A stretch of 19,775 nucleotides of DNA from Candidatus Faecalibacterium faecipullorum. Its GTDB lineage: Bacteria; Bacillota; Clostridia; Oscillospirales; Ruminococcaceae. The translations under genes were made by a program, and so were the position numbers. The DNA is taken from NCBI GenBank assembly GCA_019118985.1, contig DWXX01000023.1, forward strand, positions 1-19,775, read 5' to 3'. Positions 1 through 7,487 of the stretch are shown piece after piece. The first letter of the stretch is position 1; the number at the start of each line of letters is the position of its first letter. The notes beneath the pieces are model-generated. The model was not told the DNA's origin, did no database searches, and was given only the letters and a program-made list of their open reading frames with translations.

Positions 1-257
1 GTATAAGTTTTGTTGTACTGGAGCCATTGGGTCAGAAACACAATGATAAACATGACCACAGTGCCGCAAATAAACAAGGCCGCATGATCCCGCATACTGC
101 TTTCCTGCCCGGAAATCACATTCAGCAGTTCCCATATCACCATGACCAGCAGGCTGACCGGAGCAATCAGGCACAGATTGCTGAGGGTAGTGGCCGCAAT
201 TCCTTTATTCAAATCTCTTGATCCCTGATCGCTTAGGGCAAACATTCGTTTCAGCAT
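1..257 (-). CDS. ABC transporter permease/ATPase, N-terminal part (cut by window edge)
   Basis: The reading frame opens with ATG at 257-255 and is still open at base 1, giving about 85 residues that begin MLKRMFALSDQGSRDLNKG. Two hydrophobic stretches (about residues 24-47 and 61-76) look like TM1-TM2 of a type IV (exporter-fold) ABC half-transporter. The opening resembles that of the 579-aa protein at 3113-4852 (both have a short basic start, then ALxDQG), so I read it as the paralogue of that subunit and the partner of the gene just upstream. The start overlaps the upstream stop by 7 nt, and an AGGTGA ribosome site lies inside the upstream gene, so the two are translationally coupled. The nucleotide-binding domain is outside the window, so function rests on context. 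Confidence 0.8.
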   Translation of the reverse strand, partial: MLKRMFALSDQGSRDLNKGIAATTLSNLCLIAPVSLLVMVIWELLNVISGQESSMRDHAALFICGTVVMFIIVFLTQWLQYNKTY

Positions 258-2038
258 ACTTTCACCTCATTTCCAATGTGCCATTTGGTCGTCTTTGTAT
301 AGTTGCTCCACATCTTGGCGTATTCCCCGCTCTGTTTCACCAGCGCGTCGTGGGTTCCGCTTTCCACCAATTCACCCTGCTTCATTACCAGAATGAGATC
401 AGCGTCCTGAATGGTGGAGAGCCGGTGTGCAATCATAATGACCGTTTTGCCCTTGACCAGCCCCTCAAAGGCTTTCTGGATCTGTTGCTCGTTCTCAGGG
501 TCAGCGTAGGCGGTCGCCTCGTCTAAGACTACAATGGGGGCGTCTTTCAAAATAGCGCGGGCAATCGCAATGCGCTGTGTTTCGCCGCCGGAAAGATACA
601 CGCCTTTACTGCCTACCACAGTGTCGATGCCATCCGGCAACTTTTCCAGAATATCATCGCACTGGGCCAGATGCGCCGCCCGCAAGACCTCCTCCCGTGT
701 GGCGGAAGGTCTGCCCGCCCGGATATTTTCCAGAAGGCCGTCCTTGAACAATTTGGGGTCCTGGAATACAAAGGCAACCATCTTCATCAAGTCGGCATGA
801 GGAATGTCCCGAATGTCCACACCGCCGATTTTGACCGCCCCCTGCTGCACATCGTAGAAACGGGGGATCAAACTGACCGCTGTGCTCTTGCCCGAGCCGG
901 AATGCCCAACCAATGCGGTCGTTGTCCCGGCCGTGGCCGTAAAGCTCAGATGGGACACCGCCGGATGGTCTGTATTTTCGTATGCGAAAGTTACATCCTC
1001 AAAGGAAACATCGTACGTCCCGGGATGTTTTGGTGCGGAAGTCTCAGCCTGCGGCCCGGCGGTCAGGATCATGTCGATGCGGCGCATGGACTCCTCCGCC
1101 TGCAACTTATAGCTGGTCATATACATGATCTTGTTGAGCATGACCGCGCAGGCGGGTGAGAAAATCACATAGAACAGAAAACTCTGCATAAATTCGATCA
1201 GGTCGCCGGACGCAGACCCGATGATAAGCGCCGCGGGCACCAGCACCAGAAAACTGGAATTGATGACTGAATTAAAAGCCACCATTCCCTTTTTGCAGGA
1301 CATCGTATAGGCCAGCGCAAACTTGTGATAAGATTGGATGGCATCGTTGAATCGGGTGATGGACCGCACGGTCTGGCCAAATGCTTTGACCACCGAGATA
1401 CCGCGGACATATTCCACCGCCTCATGATTCATCGTTTCCAGCGCGTCCTGGTAGGTCTGCATGAATTTTACGCTCTCTTTTCCAACGAGAGACCCCTGCA
1501 GGAAGAAACCCGCGCCAAAGAGCAGCAGGAGCGGGACGCCTACACGCCAGTCAAAGACCAGCATCAGCGCCAGACTCACGATCATCGTGACCTGTGCGCC
1601 CACCAGGTCGGGGAGCTGGTGCGCGATGAAAGCCTCGGTCTGAAAGCTGTTTTCGTCAATGATCTTCCGAAGTTTTCCGCTGGGATTGGCGTCAAAGTAC
1701 CCCATCGGCATCTTCGCCAGATGTTTCAGCGCCGCCATTTTCAGGTTTTTCTCTGTGTGGAACGCCGCCACATGGGAGCAGAGCAGCGCCGAAAAGTAAA
1801 GAACCAGACCGATCAGTTCCAGCCCCAGGGCAAGCAGGCCCCAGCGGACAAGGCTGTTCGTGTCTAACGGCGTCCCGGCAAATACGCCCACCAGGTCGCG
1901 CGCCGCAAAGTACACGCAGAGGAAAGGCCCAAGGATAAAGACCGAACTGATACCGGACAAGATGCGGGAAACGGTAAGCAAACCGCGGTATTTCCCCGTA
2001 AACTCCATCAGTCTCTTGATCCCGGAGTTTTGTTTCAT
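251..2038 (-). CDS. Heterodimeric ABC transporter subunit (YbtP/Q- or IrtA/B-like), fused permease-ATPase
   Basis: This is a 595-aa half-transporter: six membrane helices in about residues 1-320, then a nucleotide-binding domain. Visible motifs are Walker A GHSGSGKST (378-386), Q-loop Gln426, signature LSGGE (482-486), Walker B with D506/E507, and switch His538, all intact. It is alignable by eye along its length to the 598-aa protein at 4853-6649 (shared openings, DANxSG, EYVRGIxVVK, YLSGGExQRIA). A TTG at 2041 is in frame, but AAGGAGG at 2049-2055 also serves the ATG at 2038, which I prefer. It overlaps its partner at 1-257. Exporter-fold pairs beside AraC regulators include the siderophore importers YbtPQ and IrtAB; iron-siderophore import is therefore inferred, with drug or peptide export the alternative. 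Base composition is nearer 52% GC in a sampled line, below the following genes. Confidence 0.88.
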   Translation of the reverse strand: MKQNSGIKRLMEFTGKYRGLLTVSRILSGISSVFILGPFLCVYFAARDLVGVFAGTPLDTNSLVRWGLLALGLELIGLVLYFSALLCSHVAAFHTEKNLKMAALKHLAKMPMGYFDANPSGKLRKIIDENSFQTEAFIAHQLPDLVGAQVTMIVSLALMLVFDWRVGVPLLLLFGAGFFLQGSLVGKESVKFMQTYQDALETMNHEAVEYVRGISVVKAFGQTVRSITRFNDAIQSYHKFALAYTMSCKKGMVAFNSVINSSFLVLVPAALIIGSASGDLIEFMQSFLFYVIFSPACAVMLNKIMYMTSYKLQAEESMRRIDMILTAGPQAETSAPKHPGTYDVSFEDVTFAYENTDHPAVSHLSFTATAGTTTALVGHSGSGKSTAVSLIPRFYDVQQGAVKIGGVDIRDIPHADLMKMVAFVFQDPKLFKDGLLENIRAGRPSATREEVLRAAHLAQCDDILEKLPDGIDTVVGSKGVYLSGGETQRIAIARAILKDAPIVVLDEATAYADPENEQQIQKAFEGLVKGKTVIMIAHRLSTIQDADLILVMKQGELVESGTHDALVKQSGEYAKMWSNYTKTTKWHIGNEVKVC

Positions 2039-2054
2039 CAAGATCGAACCTCCT

Positions 2055-2104
2055 TACAATGTAAATGGCGAGGTCAGCATAAACTAATCTCGCCACCCAT
2101 TGTA
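2055..2104. promoter_or_regulatory. Nested operator dyad upstream of the second ABC pair, with an iron-box-like core
   Basis: Three nested inverted repeats share one centre. The outer arms are TACAATG (2055-2061) and CATTGTA (2098-2104). The middle arms are TGGCGA (2066-2071) and TCGCCA (2090-2095). The core is GGTCAG-CATAAA-CTAATC (2072-2089), a 10/12 match to the GGTTAG-N6-CTAACC box found elsewhere in the window. The dyad covers the -10 box on one side and abuts the AAGGAGG ribosome site on the other. I infer a repressor operator; a leader-RNA hairpin on read-through transcripts from the AraC gene is also possible. Confidence 0.6.
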
Positions 2105-2107
2105 GCA
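2099..2107 (-). promoter_or_regulatory. Extended -10 promoter for the second ABC pair
   Basis: Read on the minus strand this is TGCTACAAT, an extended -10 (TGN plus TACAAT). I see no good -35 about 17 nt upstream (CGGAAA), so the promoter may depend on the extended element or on an activator such as the adjacent AraC protein. Transcription would begin near 2092, inside the operator dyad. Confidence 0.5.
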
Positions 2108-2165
2108 GATTCCCGCTGTGCTTTCCGCTCCATCCCTGCGGGCAGAAGGGAAAAACAGCCCGTTT

Positions 2166-3125
2166 CTATTTTCTCTTTTTCCGATAGTCCCTGGGCAGCA
2201 CGCCATACACCGAGCAAAAAGCCCGGGCGAATTTGCTGGCGTTGCTGTATCCCAGTTCCAGCGCCAGGTCACAGACCTTACATCTGCTCTCCAGCAGGGC
2301 GCAGGCAGCGGCGTTCATCTTGAATTTTTTCAGATAAGCGTAAGGGGTATCTCCGTAGATAGCGGCAAAGACAGTGTGGAACACAGCCGGGCTGAGACCC
2401 GCCTCCCGCGCCATCTGCTCGACGGCGGGCTTCTCATCCAGGCGGGCGACCAGCCGGTCCCGCACCGCCTTGACGGCCTCTACCTGTTTTTTGTCAAAGT
2501 AACGGCAGTCCCGCCCGTCCAGCGCCGGCATACGGCCCAGTTCATACAAAAGCTCCAGCACCTGCAGCCGGAACCAGCCCGTTTCTTCCCGCCCGGCCGC
2601 GCAGTACAGCCGGTCGAACAGCGCTTTGAGATCCGCCGGCGCAGGAGCCGCCCGCCACTGTTTCCCGATCGAAGCAGCCACTCGTTCAATATCAATGGCG
2701 CACTGGCACAGCAGAGCGCCGCTCCTGTCCGAGAGATTGCGCCGGTCTACCACCAGACTGACCGCGCTGCAGCGCTCCAGCGGAAAGGAAAAGTTCACCG
2801 GCAGATAGTGTGTGCCCGCCACCCGAAAGCAGCCCTCCGGCAGGCAGGAGACCGTGTGATTCGCAAACTCGCACTCATACCGCCCGGACCGGCAGTAGGT
2901 GATCTCGATCAGGTCGGGGTCAAAGGTCTGCGCAGGCAAGGTCTCCCCGGTCTTGAAGTCGAGGATGCAGAGCTGTACCCCGTCCAGCAAAAAATAGTTA
3001 GTCACGAGGCCCTGCCCCCGGCAGCCATAGTCCACCCTCACCCAGCCGGCGCCCTGCCCAACGATTTTCGCTCTCGGCCCATACCATTCCGGCCGGAAAG
3101 GCACGGCCTTCCTCACACCCTCCAC
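2166..3125 (-). CDS. AraC-family transcriptional regulator
   Basis: A protein of up to 319 aa with the usual AraC layout: a variable N-terminal sensor region (about residues 30-200) and a C-terminal double helix-turn-helix. The first HTH is about residues 234-253, the second about 282-302 (CDLALELGYSNASKFARAF), ending with the typical GVLPRDYRKKRK. The start is uncertain: GTG at 3125 overlaps the upstream ABC gene by 13 nt, GTG at 3116 overlaps its stop as GTGA, and GTG at 3104 has the best-placed TGAGG ribosome site. It is co-directional and overlapping with the ABC pair upstream and precedes the second pair, so it likely controls one or both. In Yersinia the AraC protein YbtA controls ybtPQ; the analogy is inference. 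The ligand is unknown. Confidence 0.9.
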   Translation of the reverse strand: MEGVRKAVPFRPEWYGPRAKIVGQGAGWVRVDYGCRGQGLVTNYFLLDGVQLCILDFKTGETLPAQTFDPDLIEITYCRSGRYECEFANHTVSCLPEGCFRVAGTHYLPVNFSFPLERCSAVSLVVDRRNLSDRSGALLCQCAIDIERVAASIGKQWRAAPAPADLKALFDRLYCAAGREETGWFRLQVLELLYELGRMPALDGRDCRYFDKKQVEAVKAVRDRLVARLDEKPAVEQMAREAGLSPAVFHTVFAAIYGDTPYAYLKKFKMNAAACALLESRCKVCDLALELGYSNASKFARAFCSVYGVLPRDYRKKRK

Positions 3126-4852
3126 TTCGCGCTCTCGGTCTGCAGCGCGGCCATGCGGGCGTAGAGGCCGCCTTTTGCCATCAGCTCCGCCGGCGCGCCC
3201 TGCTCGGCGACGCGGCCGCCGTCCAGCACCACGATCTTGTCCGCGCCGGCCACGGTGCGCATCCGGTGGGCGATGACCAGCACCGTTTTGCCGGCCAAAA
3301 GGCGGGAGAGGGCCTGCTGGACTTTGGTCTCGCTCTCGACGTCGAGGCTGGCGGTGGCCTCGTCCAAGAGGACGATGGGCGCGTTTTTCAGCAGGGCGCG
3401 GGCGATCGAGATGCGCTGGCGCTCGCCGCCCGACAGGCGGGCGCCGTTCTCCCCGATGGGGGTGGCGTAGCCCTGGGGCAGCCGCCGGACGAACTCGTCG
3501 CAGTTGGCCGCTTTGGCCGCGGCCAGCACCTCCTCGTCCGACGCGCCGCGTTTGCCCAGGCGGATGTTCTCCATCACCGTGTCGTCAAAGAGGACCACGT
3601 CCTGGAACACCATCGCATAGTCCCGCAGCAGGGCCTCGGGGTCCACAGTGGCAATGTCCACCCCGCCGGCCAGGATGCGGCCGCTGCTCACGTCCCACAG
3701 CCGGGCGGCCAGGCGGGCGCAGGTGCTCTTGCCCGAGCCGGAGGGGCCGACCAGCGCGGTCACTTCGCCTTCTTTCGCGGTGAAGGTCACGCCGTGCAGC
3801 ACCTCCTCGCCGCCGTAGGAAAAGCTGACGTTCTCAAACACGATGTCGTGGCCCTGCGGCGCGAAGGTCTCGCTGCCGGTGGCGGCGGGGGTGTCGTACA
3901 GCTCGTTGATGCGCTCGGCCGACACCTGCGAGACAAACAGCTCGGCGATCAGGGCCAGGCTCTGGTCAAAGGGCGCGTAGATCCGCGTGATGACCAGCAA
4001 GAACAGAAACAGCAGCATGAAGTCGATCTCGCCCGCCAGGATCAGCTGCGCCCCGGTCAGGATGGTGGTGGCGACGCCCAGCCGCATGATGACGCTGGCC
4101 CCGTTGACGAACAGGCCGGTGGACAGCTCTCCGCGGACGGTGGTCCGCTCGTGGGCGTCGATCTTGGCGTTGAGGCGCTCGAGATAGCGCGCCTCGAGGT
4201 TGGCGGCCCGTATCTCCCGCACATTCTCAAGGGCCTCCTGGATGCCGTCCGAGACGCGCAGCGCGGCCTGCTTGACCCGCTGTGAGGCGTCCGCGGCCAG
4301 CCGCCGGCTGCCGAACAGCAGCCCAAACGCCGCCGGCACCCCCCACAGGCAGGCGATGGCCAGCCGCCAGTCATAGACGGCCAGGCAGACCGCCACGATG
4401 CCGGTGGAAATGTACGCGCCGTAGAGGTAGCCCAGCACATGGCTCCAGACGTGCTCCATCCGGTTGACGTCCCCCAGCAGCGTCTCGGTCAGGTCGGCCA
4501 GGTCCCGCCTGCCGAAGTAGCCCAAGGGCAGCTTGCGCAGCCGCTCGGCCATCGACAGGCGGGTGGCCTGCACCTCGTCGTAGACAAGGCCGTAGGTGGC
4601 GCGGTACTGCTGCAAATGGGTCAAAAAAGACAGCAGCACGAACAGGACGGTCAGCGCCAGAACGGGCGCGGCCGCGGGCAGGGGCGCGCCGGCGGTCAGG
4701 GTGTCCATGAAATGGCCCATCAGCAGGTAGAGGATGCCCATGCCGGCCATCACCACGAGGTTTGCCGCCACCGTCCAGACCACGCCCTTCTCGGTGTTCT
4801 TGACGCCCTGGTCGGTCAGGGCATATTTGCGCTGGAATGCTTTGCTGAACAT
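3113..4852 (-). CDS. Heterodimeric ABC transporter subunit (YbtP/Q- or IrtA/B-like), fused permease-ATPase
   Basis: This is a 579-aa exporter-fold half-transporter. The membrane domain spans about residues 1-310, followed by a complete nucleotide-binding domain: Walker A GPSGSGKST (369-377), Q-loop Gln417, signature LSGGE (473-477), Walker B D497/E498, and switch His529. Its ATG directly follows the TAA of the upstream subunit with no gap, and the ribosome site GGAGGAAAGG lies inside that gene, so both subunits are made together and presumably form a heterodimer. The AraC gene overlaps its 3' end. Strongly C/G-ending codons match the rest of the island. Siderophore or other metallophore import is inferred from architecture, the AraC neighbour and the upstream palindromic box; export remains possible. 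Confidence 0.9.
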   Translation of the reverse strand: MFSKAFQRKYALTDQGVKNTEKGVVWTVAANLVVMAGMGILYLLMGHFMDTLTAGAPLPAAAPVLALTVLFVLLSFLTHLQQYRATYGLVYDEVQATRLSMAERLRKLPLGYFGRRDLADLTETLLGDVNRMEHVWSHVLGYLYGAYISTGIVAVCLAVYDWRLAIACLWGVPAAFGLLFGSRRLAADASQRVKQAALRVSDGIQEALENVREIRAANLEARYLERLNAKIDAHERTTVRGELSTGLFVNGASVIMRLGVATTILTGAQLILAGEIDFMLLFLFLLVITRIYAPFDQSLALIAELFVSQVSAERINELYDTPAATGSETFAPQGHDIVFENVSFSYGGEEVLHGVTFTAKEGEVTALVGPSGSGKSTCARLAARLWDVSSGRILAGGVDIATVDPEALLRDYAMVFQDVVLFDDTVMENIRLGKRGASDEEVLAAAKAANCDEFVRRLPQGYATPIGENGARLSGGERQRISIARALLKNAPIVLLDEATASLDVESETKVQQALSRLLAGKTVLVIAHRMRTVAGADKIVVLDGGRVAEQGAPAELMAKGGLYARMAALQTESAKWRV

Positions 4853-6649
4853 TTACCTTTCCTCCCCGCTCTGAATCTTCCACTGGACCGACTGATTATA
4901 GTCGGCCCACATTTTGGCGTAGAGGCCGCCCTTCGCCAGCAGCTCGGCGTGGGCGCCCTGCTCCACCGCGCGGCCCTCGTCCAGGACGATGATCCGGTCC
5001 GCCCCCACCACGGTGGAGAGGCGGTGGGCGATCATAATGACCGTCTTGCCGGCCGTCAGGCGGGCCAGGGCCTTCTGGATCAGCGCCTCGTTCTCGGGGT
5101 CGGCGAAGGCGGTGGCCTCGTCCAACACCACGATGGGCGCGTCCTTCAGGATGGCGCGGGCCAGGGCGATGCGCTGCGCCTCGCCGCCCGAGAGGTAGAC
5201 CCCCTCGGTCCCGATCACCGTGTCCAGACCCTGCGGCAGCTTTGCGAGAATGTCGCCGCACTGGGCCGCCTCGGCCGCGGCCAGCACCTGTTGGCGGGTG
5301 GCCTGTGGACGCCCGGCCCGGATGTTCTCCAGCAGGCTCTGCTTGAACAGGCGGCTGTTCTGGAACACGAAGGCCACCCGGTCCATCAGGACGTGGGGGT
5401 CAATCTGGCGCACATCCACCCCGCCGACCTCCACCACGCCCTCGGCGGCGTCCCAAAAGCGGGGGATGAGGCTGGCGGCCGTCGTCTTGCCGCCGCCCGA
5501 CGGTCCCACCAGCGCCACCGTCTGCCCCGGCTCGGCGGTGAAGGTCAGGTGCGACAGGGCCGGCCGGGCCGCGCCGGCGTAGGTGAAGGACACATCCCTG
5601 AACGCGACCCTGTTGCCCTGCGGGACCTTCGGGCGGGCGGGGACCTCAAGGGTGGGCGCGCCGGTGACGGTCTGGATGCGCGCCAGCGCGCCGCTCGCCA
5701 GCATCATGCCGGACGAGGCGAACATGATCCGCGCCAGCGCCGTCGAGAGGATGGCCGAAAAAACGGCATAAAAAGCGAAGTTGGTGACAAAACCGGCGAA
5801 GTCCCCGCCCGCCAGCACCTCCGGCGCAAGGAACAGCGCCGCCGGCACCAGAAAGACGAAGGCCCCCTCGGTGAAGGTCAGGTTGACCGACTGCGGCTTG
5901 CTGCACACCTCGGCGTTGTAGTGGCCGGCAAAGCGGCTGTAATCCTCGATGGACTGCTGGAAGGCCCGGAAGGAGTAGACCGTCTGCTGAAAGATCTTGA
6001 CCACCGGGATGCCGCGGACGTACTCGGTGCCGGCCTTGCTCATCCGGTCGAGGGCGGCCTGGTACTGGGCCATGAAGCCGGCGTTCCTGCCGCCCATCAT
6101 CGAGAACATGGCCAGGATGGAGATGACCGCCGCCAGCAGGCAGGCCGCGCCCATCCGCCAGTCAAACACCAGCATCAGGGCCAGCATGGCCACAAACAGG
6201 GTGACGGTGCCCACGATGTCGGCCAGGTTGTGGGCCAGCAGGGTCTCGGTGTCGGCGGCGGCCGCGTCCAGCCGCCCGCGCACCAGCCCCGAGGCGTTGG
6301 CGTCGAACCAGCCCAGCGGGGCCTGCATCAGATGGGCCACCCCCTGCTTGCGGATATTGGCCGCCGTGCGGAAGGCCGCCAGGTGGGTGCACATCAGTCC
6401 GGCAAAATAGAGGACGATGCCCCCCACCGCAAAGCCGAAGGCCAGCCACCCGTACCGCGCGACGCTGCCCGCCCGCGTCCAGTCGGGCGCGACGGCGATC
6501 AGGTCCCGCGCCGCCAGCCAGATGCAGATGTAGGGGACCATGCTCAGCAACATCGCCGCCGCCGACAGCCCCAGTCCCAGGAAGGTCAGGGCCTTGTAGC
6601 TGCCCGCGAAGTCCAAAAGGACAGCGATGTCGCTCTTTTGTTTCTTCAT
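4853..6649 (-). CDS. Heterodimeric ABC transporter subunit (YbtP/Q- or IrtA/B-like), fused permease-ATPase
   Basis: This is a 598-aa half-transporter, first gene of the TetR-proximal ABC pair. The membrane domain covers about residues 1-320; the ATPase domain shows Walker A GPSGGGKTT (382-390), signature LSGGE (486-490), Walker B D510/E511 and switch His542. An in-frame ATG at 6655 lies only one base from the AAGGAGG ribosome site, so the ATG at 6649, seven bases from it, is the better start. It ends with TAA immediately before the ATG of its partner. The leader carries the GGTTAG-N6-CTAACT box at 6674-6691 and follows the TetR gene's terminator, so it likely has its own promoter. It is the high-GC paralogue of the protein at 251-2038. 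Confidence 0.9.
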   Translation of the reverse strand: MKKQKSDIAVLLDFAGSYKALTFLGLGLSAAAMLLSMVPYICIWLAARDLIAVAPDWTRAGSVARYGWLAFGFAVGGIVLYFAGLMCTHLAAFRTAANIRKQGVAHLMQAPLGWFDANASGLVRGRLDAAAADTETLLAHNLADIVGTVTLFVAMLALMLVFDWRMGAACLLAAVISILAMFSMMGGRNAGFMAQYQAALDRMSKAGTEYVRGIPVVKIFQQTVYSFRAFQQSIEDYSRFAGHYNAEVCSKPQSVNLTFTEGAFVFLVPAALFLAPEVLAGGDFAGFVTNFAFYAVFSAILSTALARIMFASSGMMLASGALARIQTVTGAPTLEVPARPKVPQGNRVAFRDVSFTYAGAARPALSHLTFTAEPGQTVALVGPSGGGKTTAASLIPRFWDAAEGVVEVGGVDVRQIDPHVLMDRVAFVFQNSRLFKQSLLENIRAGRPQATRQQVLAAAEAAQCGDILAKLPQGLDTVIGTEGVYLSGGEAQRIALARAILKDAPIVVLDEATAFADPENEALIQKALARLTAGKTVIMIAHRLSTVVGADRIIVLDEGRAVEQGAHAELLAKGGLYAKMWADYNQSVQWKIQSGEER

Positions 6650-6673
6650 GTACATTCCTCCTTGCGTTGTGGT

Positions 6674-6691
6674 GGTTAGAAATATCTAACT
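6674..6691. promoter_or_regulatory. Iron-box-like palindrome before the first ABC pair
   Basis: GGTTAG-AAATAT-CTAACT matches 11 of 12 defined positions of the box that is perfect before the flavodoxin. It lies between the upstream terminator and the AAGGAGG of the ABC gene. I could not place a convincing -10/-35 pair around it. I infer an operator for the same regulator; binding by the adjacent TetR protein is less likely, because the TetR gene's own operators have a different TAACA/TGTTA layout. Confidence 0.6.
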
Positions 6692-6699
6692 TTTATCTC

Positions 6700-6731
6700 A
6701 AAAAGAGAGGGAGAATTTCTCCCTTCTTTTT
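6700..6731. terminator. Bidirectional-looking intrinsic terminator after the TetR gene
   Basis: A hairpin with arms AGGGAGAA (6708-6715) and TTCTCCCT (6717-6724) is flanked by A5 on the left and T5 on the right, so it has a T-tail on either strand. On the minus strand it follows the TetR stop codon by a few bases and separates that transcript from the ABC genes. Confidence 0.75.
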
Positions 6732-6736
6732 GCGGC

Positions 6737-7372
6737 TCAGGTCTGGCCATCCCATCCATTTTGCATCAGGGCCAGCCACCCGGAGGTATAAAAGGCCCGG
6801 AACTGGTCCACGTCCCGCATCGCCTGCTCCCGCGGCATATCGTGGGCCACGATCTCGAACAGTCCGTTGAACATCCCGCTGGCGATGATATGGCAGAGGG
6901 ACCGGCTCAGCTCGGGGACGTTTTGTCCCAGCCGGCGCAGCACCTCCATATAGCGGAGGGTGTACTCCACCTCCACCTCCACCATATTGTGGACAAAATG
7001 CTCGTAACTGGTGCCCTCGGCCTTTGTCAGCAGCAGCTTGACCGGCTCGTGGTGCTGGCAGATGTAATCCACCATCCAGTGGACATAATCCGCCGACTCC
7101 TGCCCCATATGGCCGGGCTGTTCCGTCTCGGGCAGCTCGGCAAAAGAGGTCTGCGCCTCCATAAAGCGGCCCATCAGGGCGGCGGCGTGCGGCTCGACGA
7201 TGGAGGCGAACAGCGCCTCCTTGCTGGAAAAATAGCCGTAGAAGGCCCCGGTGGTCACGCCGGCGTTCTTGACGATCTGCCGCAGCGACGCGCCGAGAAA
7301 GCCCTTGTCCAAAAACTCAGCCAGAGCTGCGGCCTGTATCTTCTGCTTGGTGAGAGGGGATGTTTCTTCCAT
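6737..7372 (-). CDS. TetR/AcrR-family transcriptional repressor
   Basis: This is a 211-aa protein with a canonical N-terminal TetR DNA-binding domain. The helix-turn-helix is at about residues 28-47 (SLRQIVKNAGVTTGAFYGYF), followed by the conserved SSKEALF. The rest is an all-helical ligand-binding domain I cannot assign to a ligand. A TTG at 7390 is in frame, but the AGGAGG just before the ATG at 7372 fixes the start. The gene has a near-consensus promoter and two TAAC-N3-GTTA palindromes between the -10 and the start codon, as expected for autorepression. It points into the ABC pair, but a terminator lies between, so control of the transporter would be in trans. Confidence 0.9.
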   Translation of the reverse strand: MEETSPLTKQKIQAAALAEFLDKGFLGASLRQIVKNAGVTTGAFYGYFSSKEALFASIVEPHAAALMGRFMEAQTSFAELPETEQPGHMGQESADYVHWMVDYICQHHEPVKLLLTKAEGTSYEHFVHNMVEVEVEYTLRYMEVLRRLGQNVPELSRSLCHIIASGMFNGLFEIVAHDMPREQAMRDVDQFRAFYTSGWLALMQNGWDGQT

Positions 7373-7384
7373 ACCGGCCTCCTG

Positions 7385-7408
7385 TAACAATGTTATGTAA
7401 CGCTGTTA
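7385..7408. promoter_or_regulatory. Tandem TetR-type operators
   Basis: Two palindromes lie exactly 13 bp apart: TAACAATGTTA (7385-7395, perfect around one central base) and TAACGCTGTTA (7398-7408). They sit between the -10 box and the start codon of the TetR gene, the usual place for an autorepressor operator. Recognition by this TetR protein is inferred. Confidence 0.6.
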
Positions 7409-7436
7409 TCATACACCCAAAGGGACGGGTTGTCAA
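7408..7436 (-). promoter_or_regulatory. Promoter of the TetR gene
   Basis: On the minus strand: -35 TTGACA (7436-7431), 17-nt spacer, -10 TATGAT (7413-7408). The -10 overlaps the end of the second TAAC-N3-GTTA operator, so a bound repressor would block polymerase. Confidence 0.75.
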
Positions 7437-7446
7437 GGGGGAAACG

Positions 7447-7481
7447 AAAAGCCCCGCAAGCCTTGCGGCCTGCGGGGGGCT
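7447..7481 (-). terminator. Intrinsic terminator of the P-type ATPase operon
   Basis: Read on minus, a long GC-rich hairpin is closed by a GCAA tetraloop (inner arms GCAGGCC and GGCTTGC, outer arms AGCCCC and GGGGCT with two unpaired bases) and followed by TTTT. It lies just past the ATPase stop codon and before the TetR promoter. Confidence 0.85.
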
Positions 7482-7487
7482 ATCACG

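Noticed and set aside
2107..2165. Terminator after the AraC gene
   Set aside because: Short GC stems (CGGGC/GCCCG, CCCT/AGGG) are present but have no T-tail after them, so read-through into the second ABC pair remains possible.
4439..6679. Long plus-strand open frame opposite the ABC transporter gene
   Set aside because: It is a GC-driven shadow of the ABC genes: low-complexity Gly/Arg/His/Gln composition, no domain, no ribosome site. The same holds for long frames opposite the P-type ATPase (7521-9596), the importer (12222-13196, 13259-15220), the LysR gene (15946-17301) and the GH28 gene (17279-19519).
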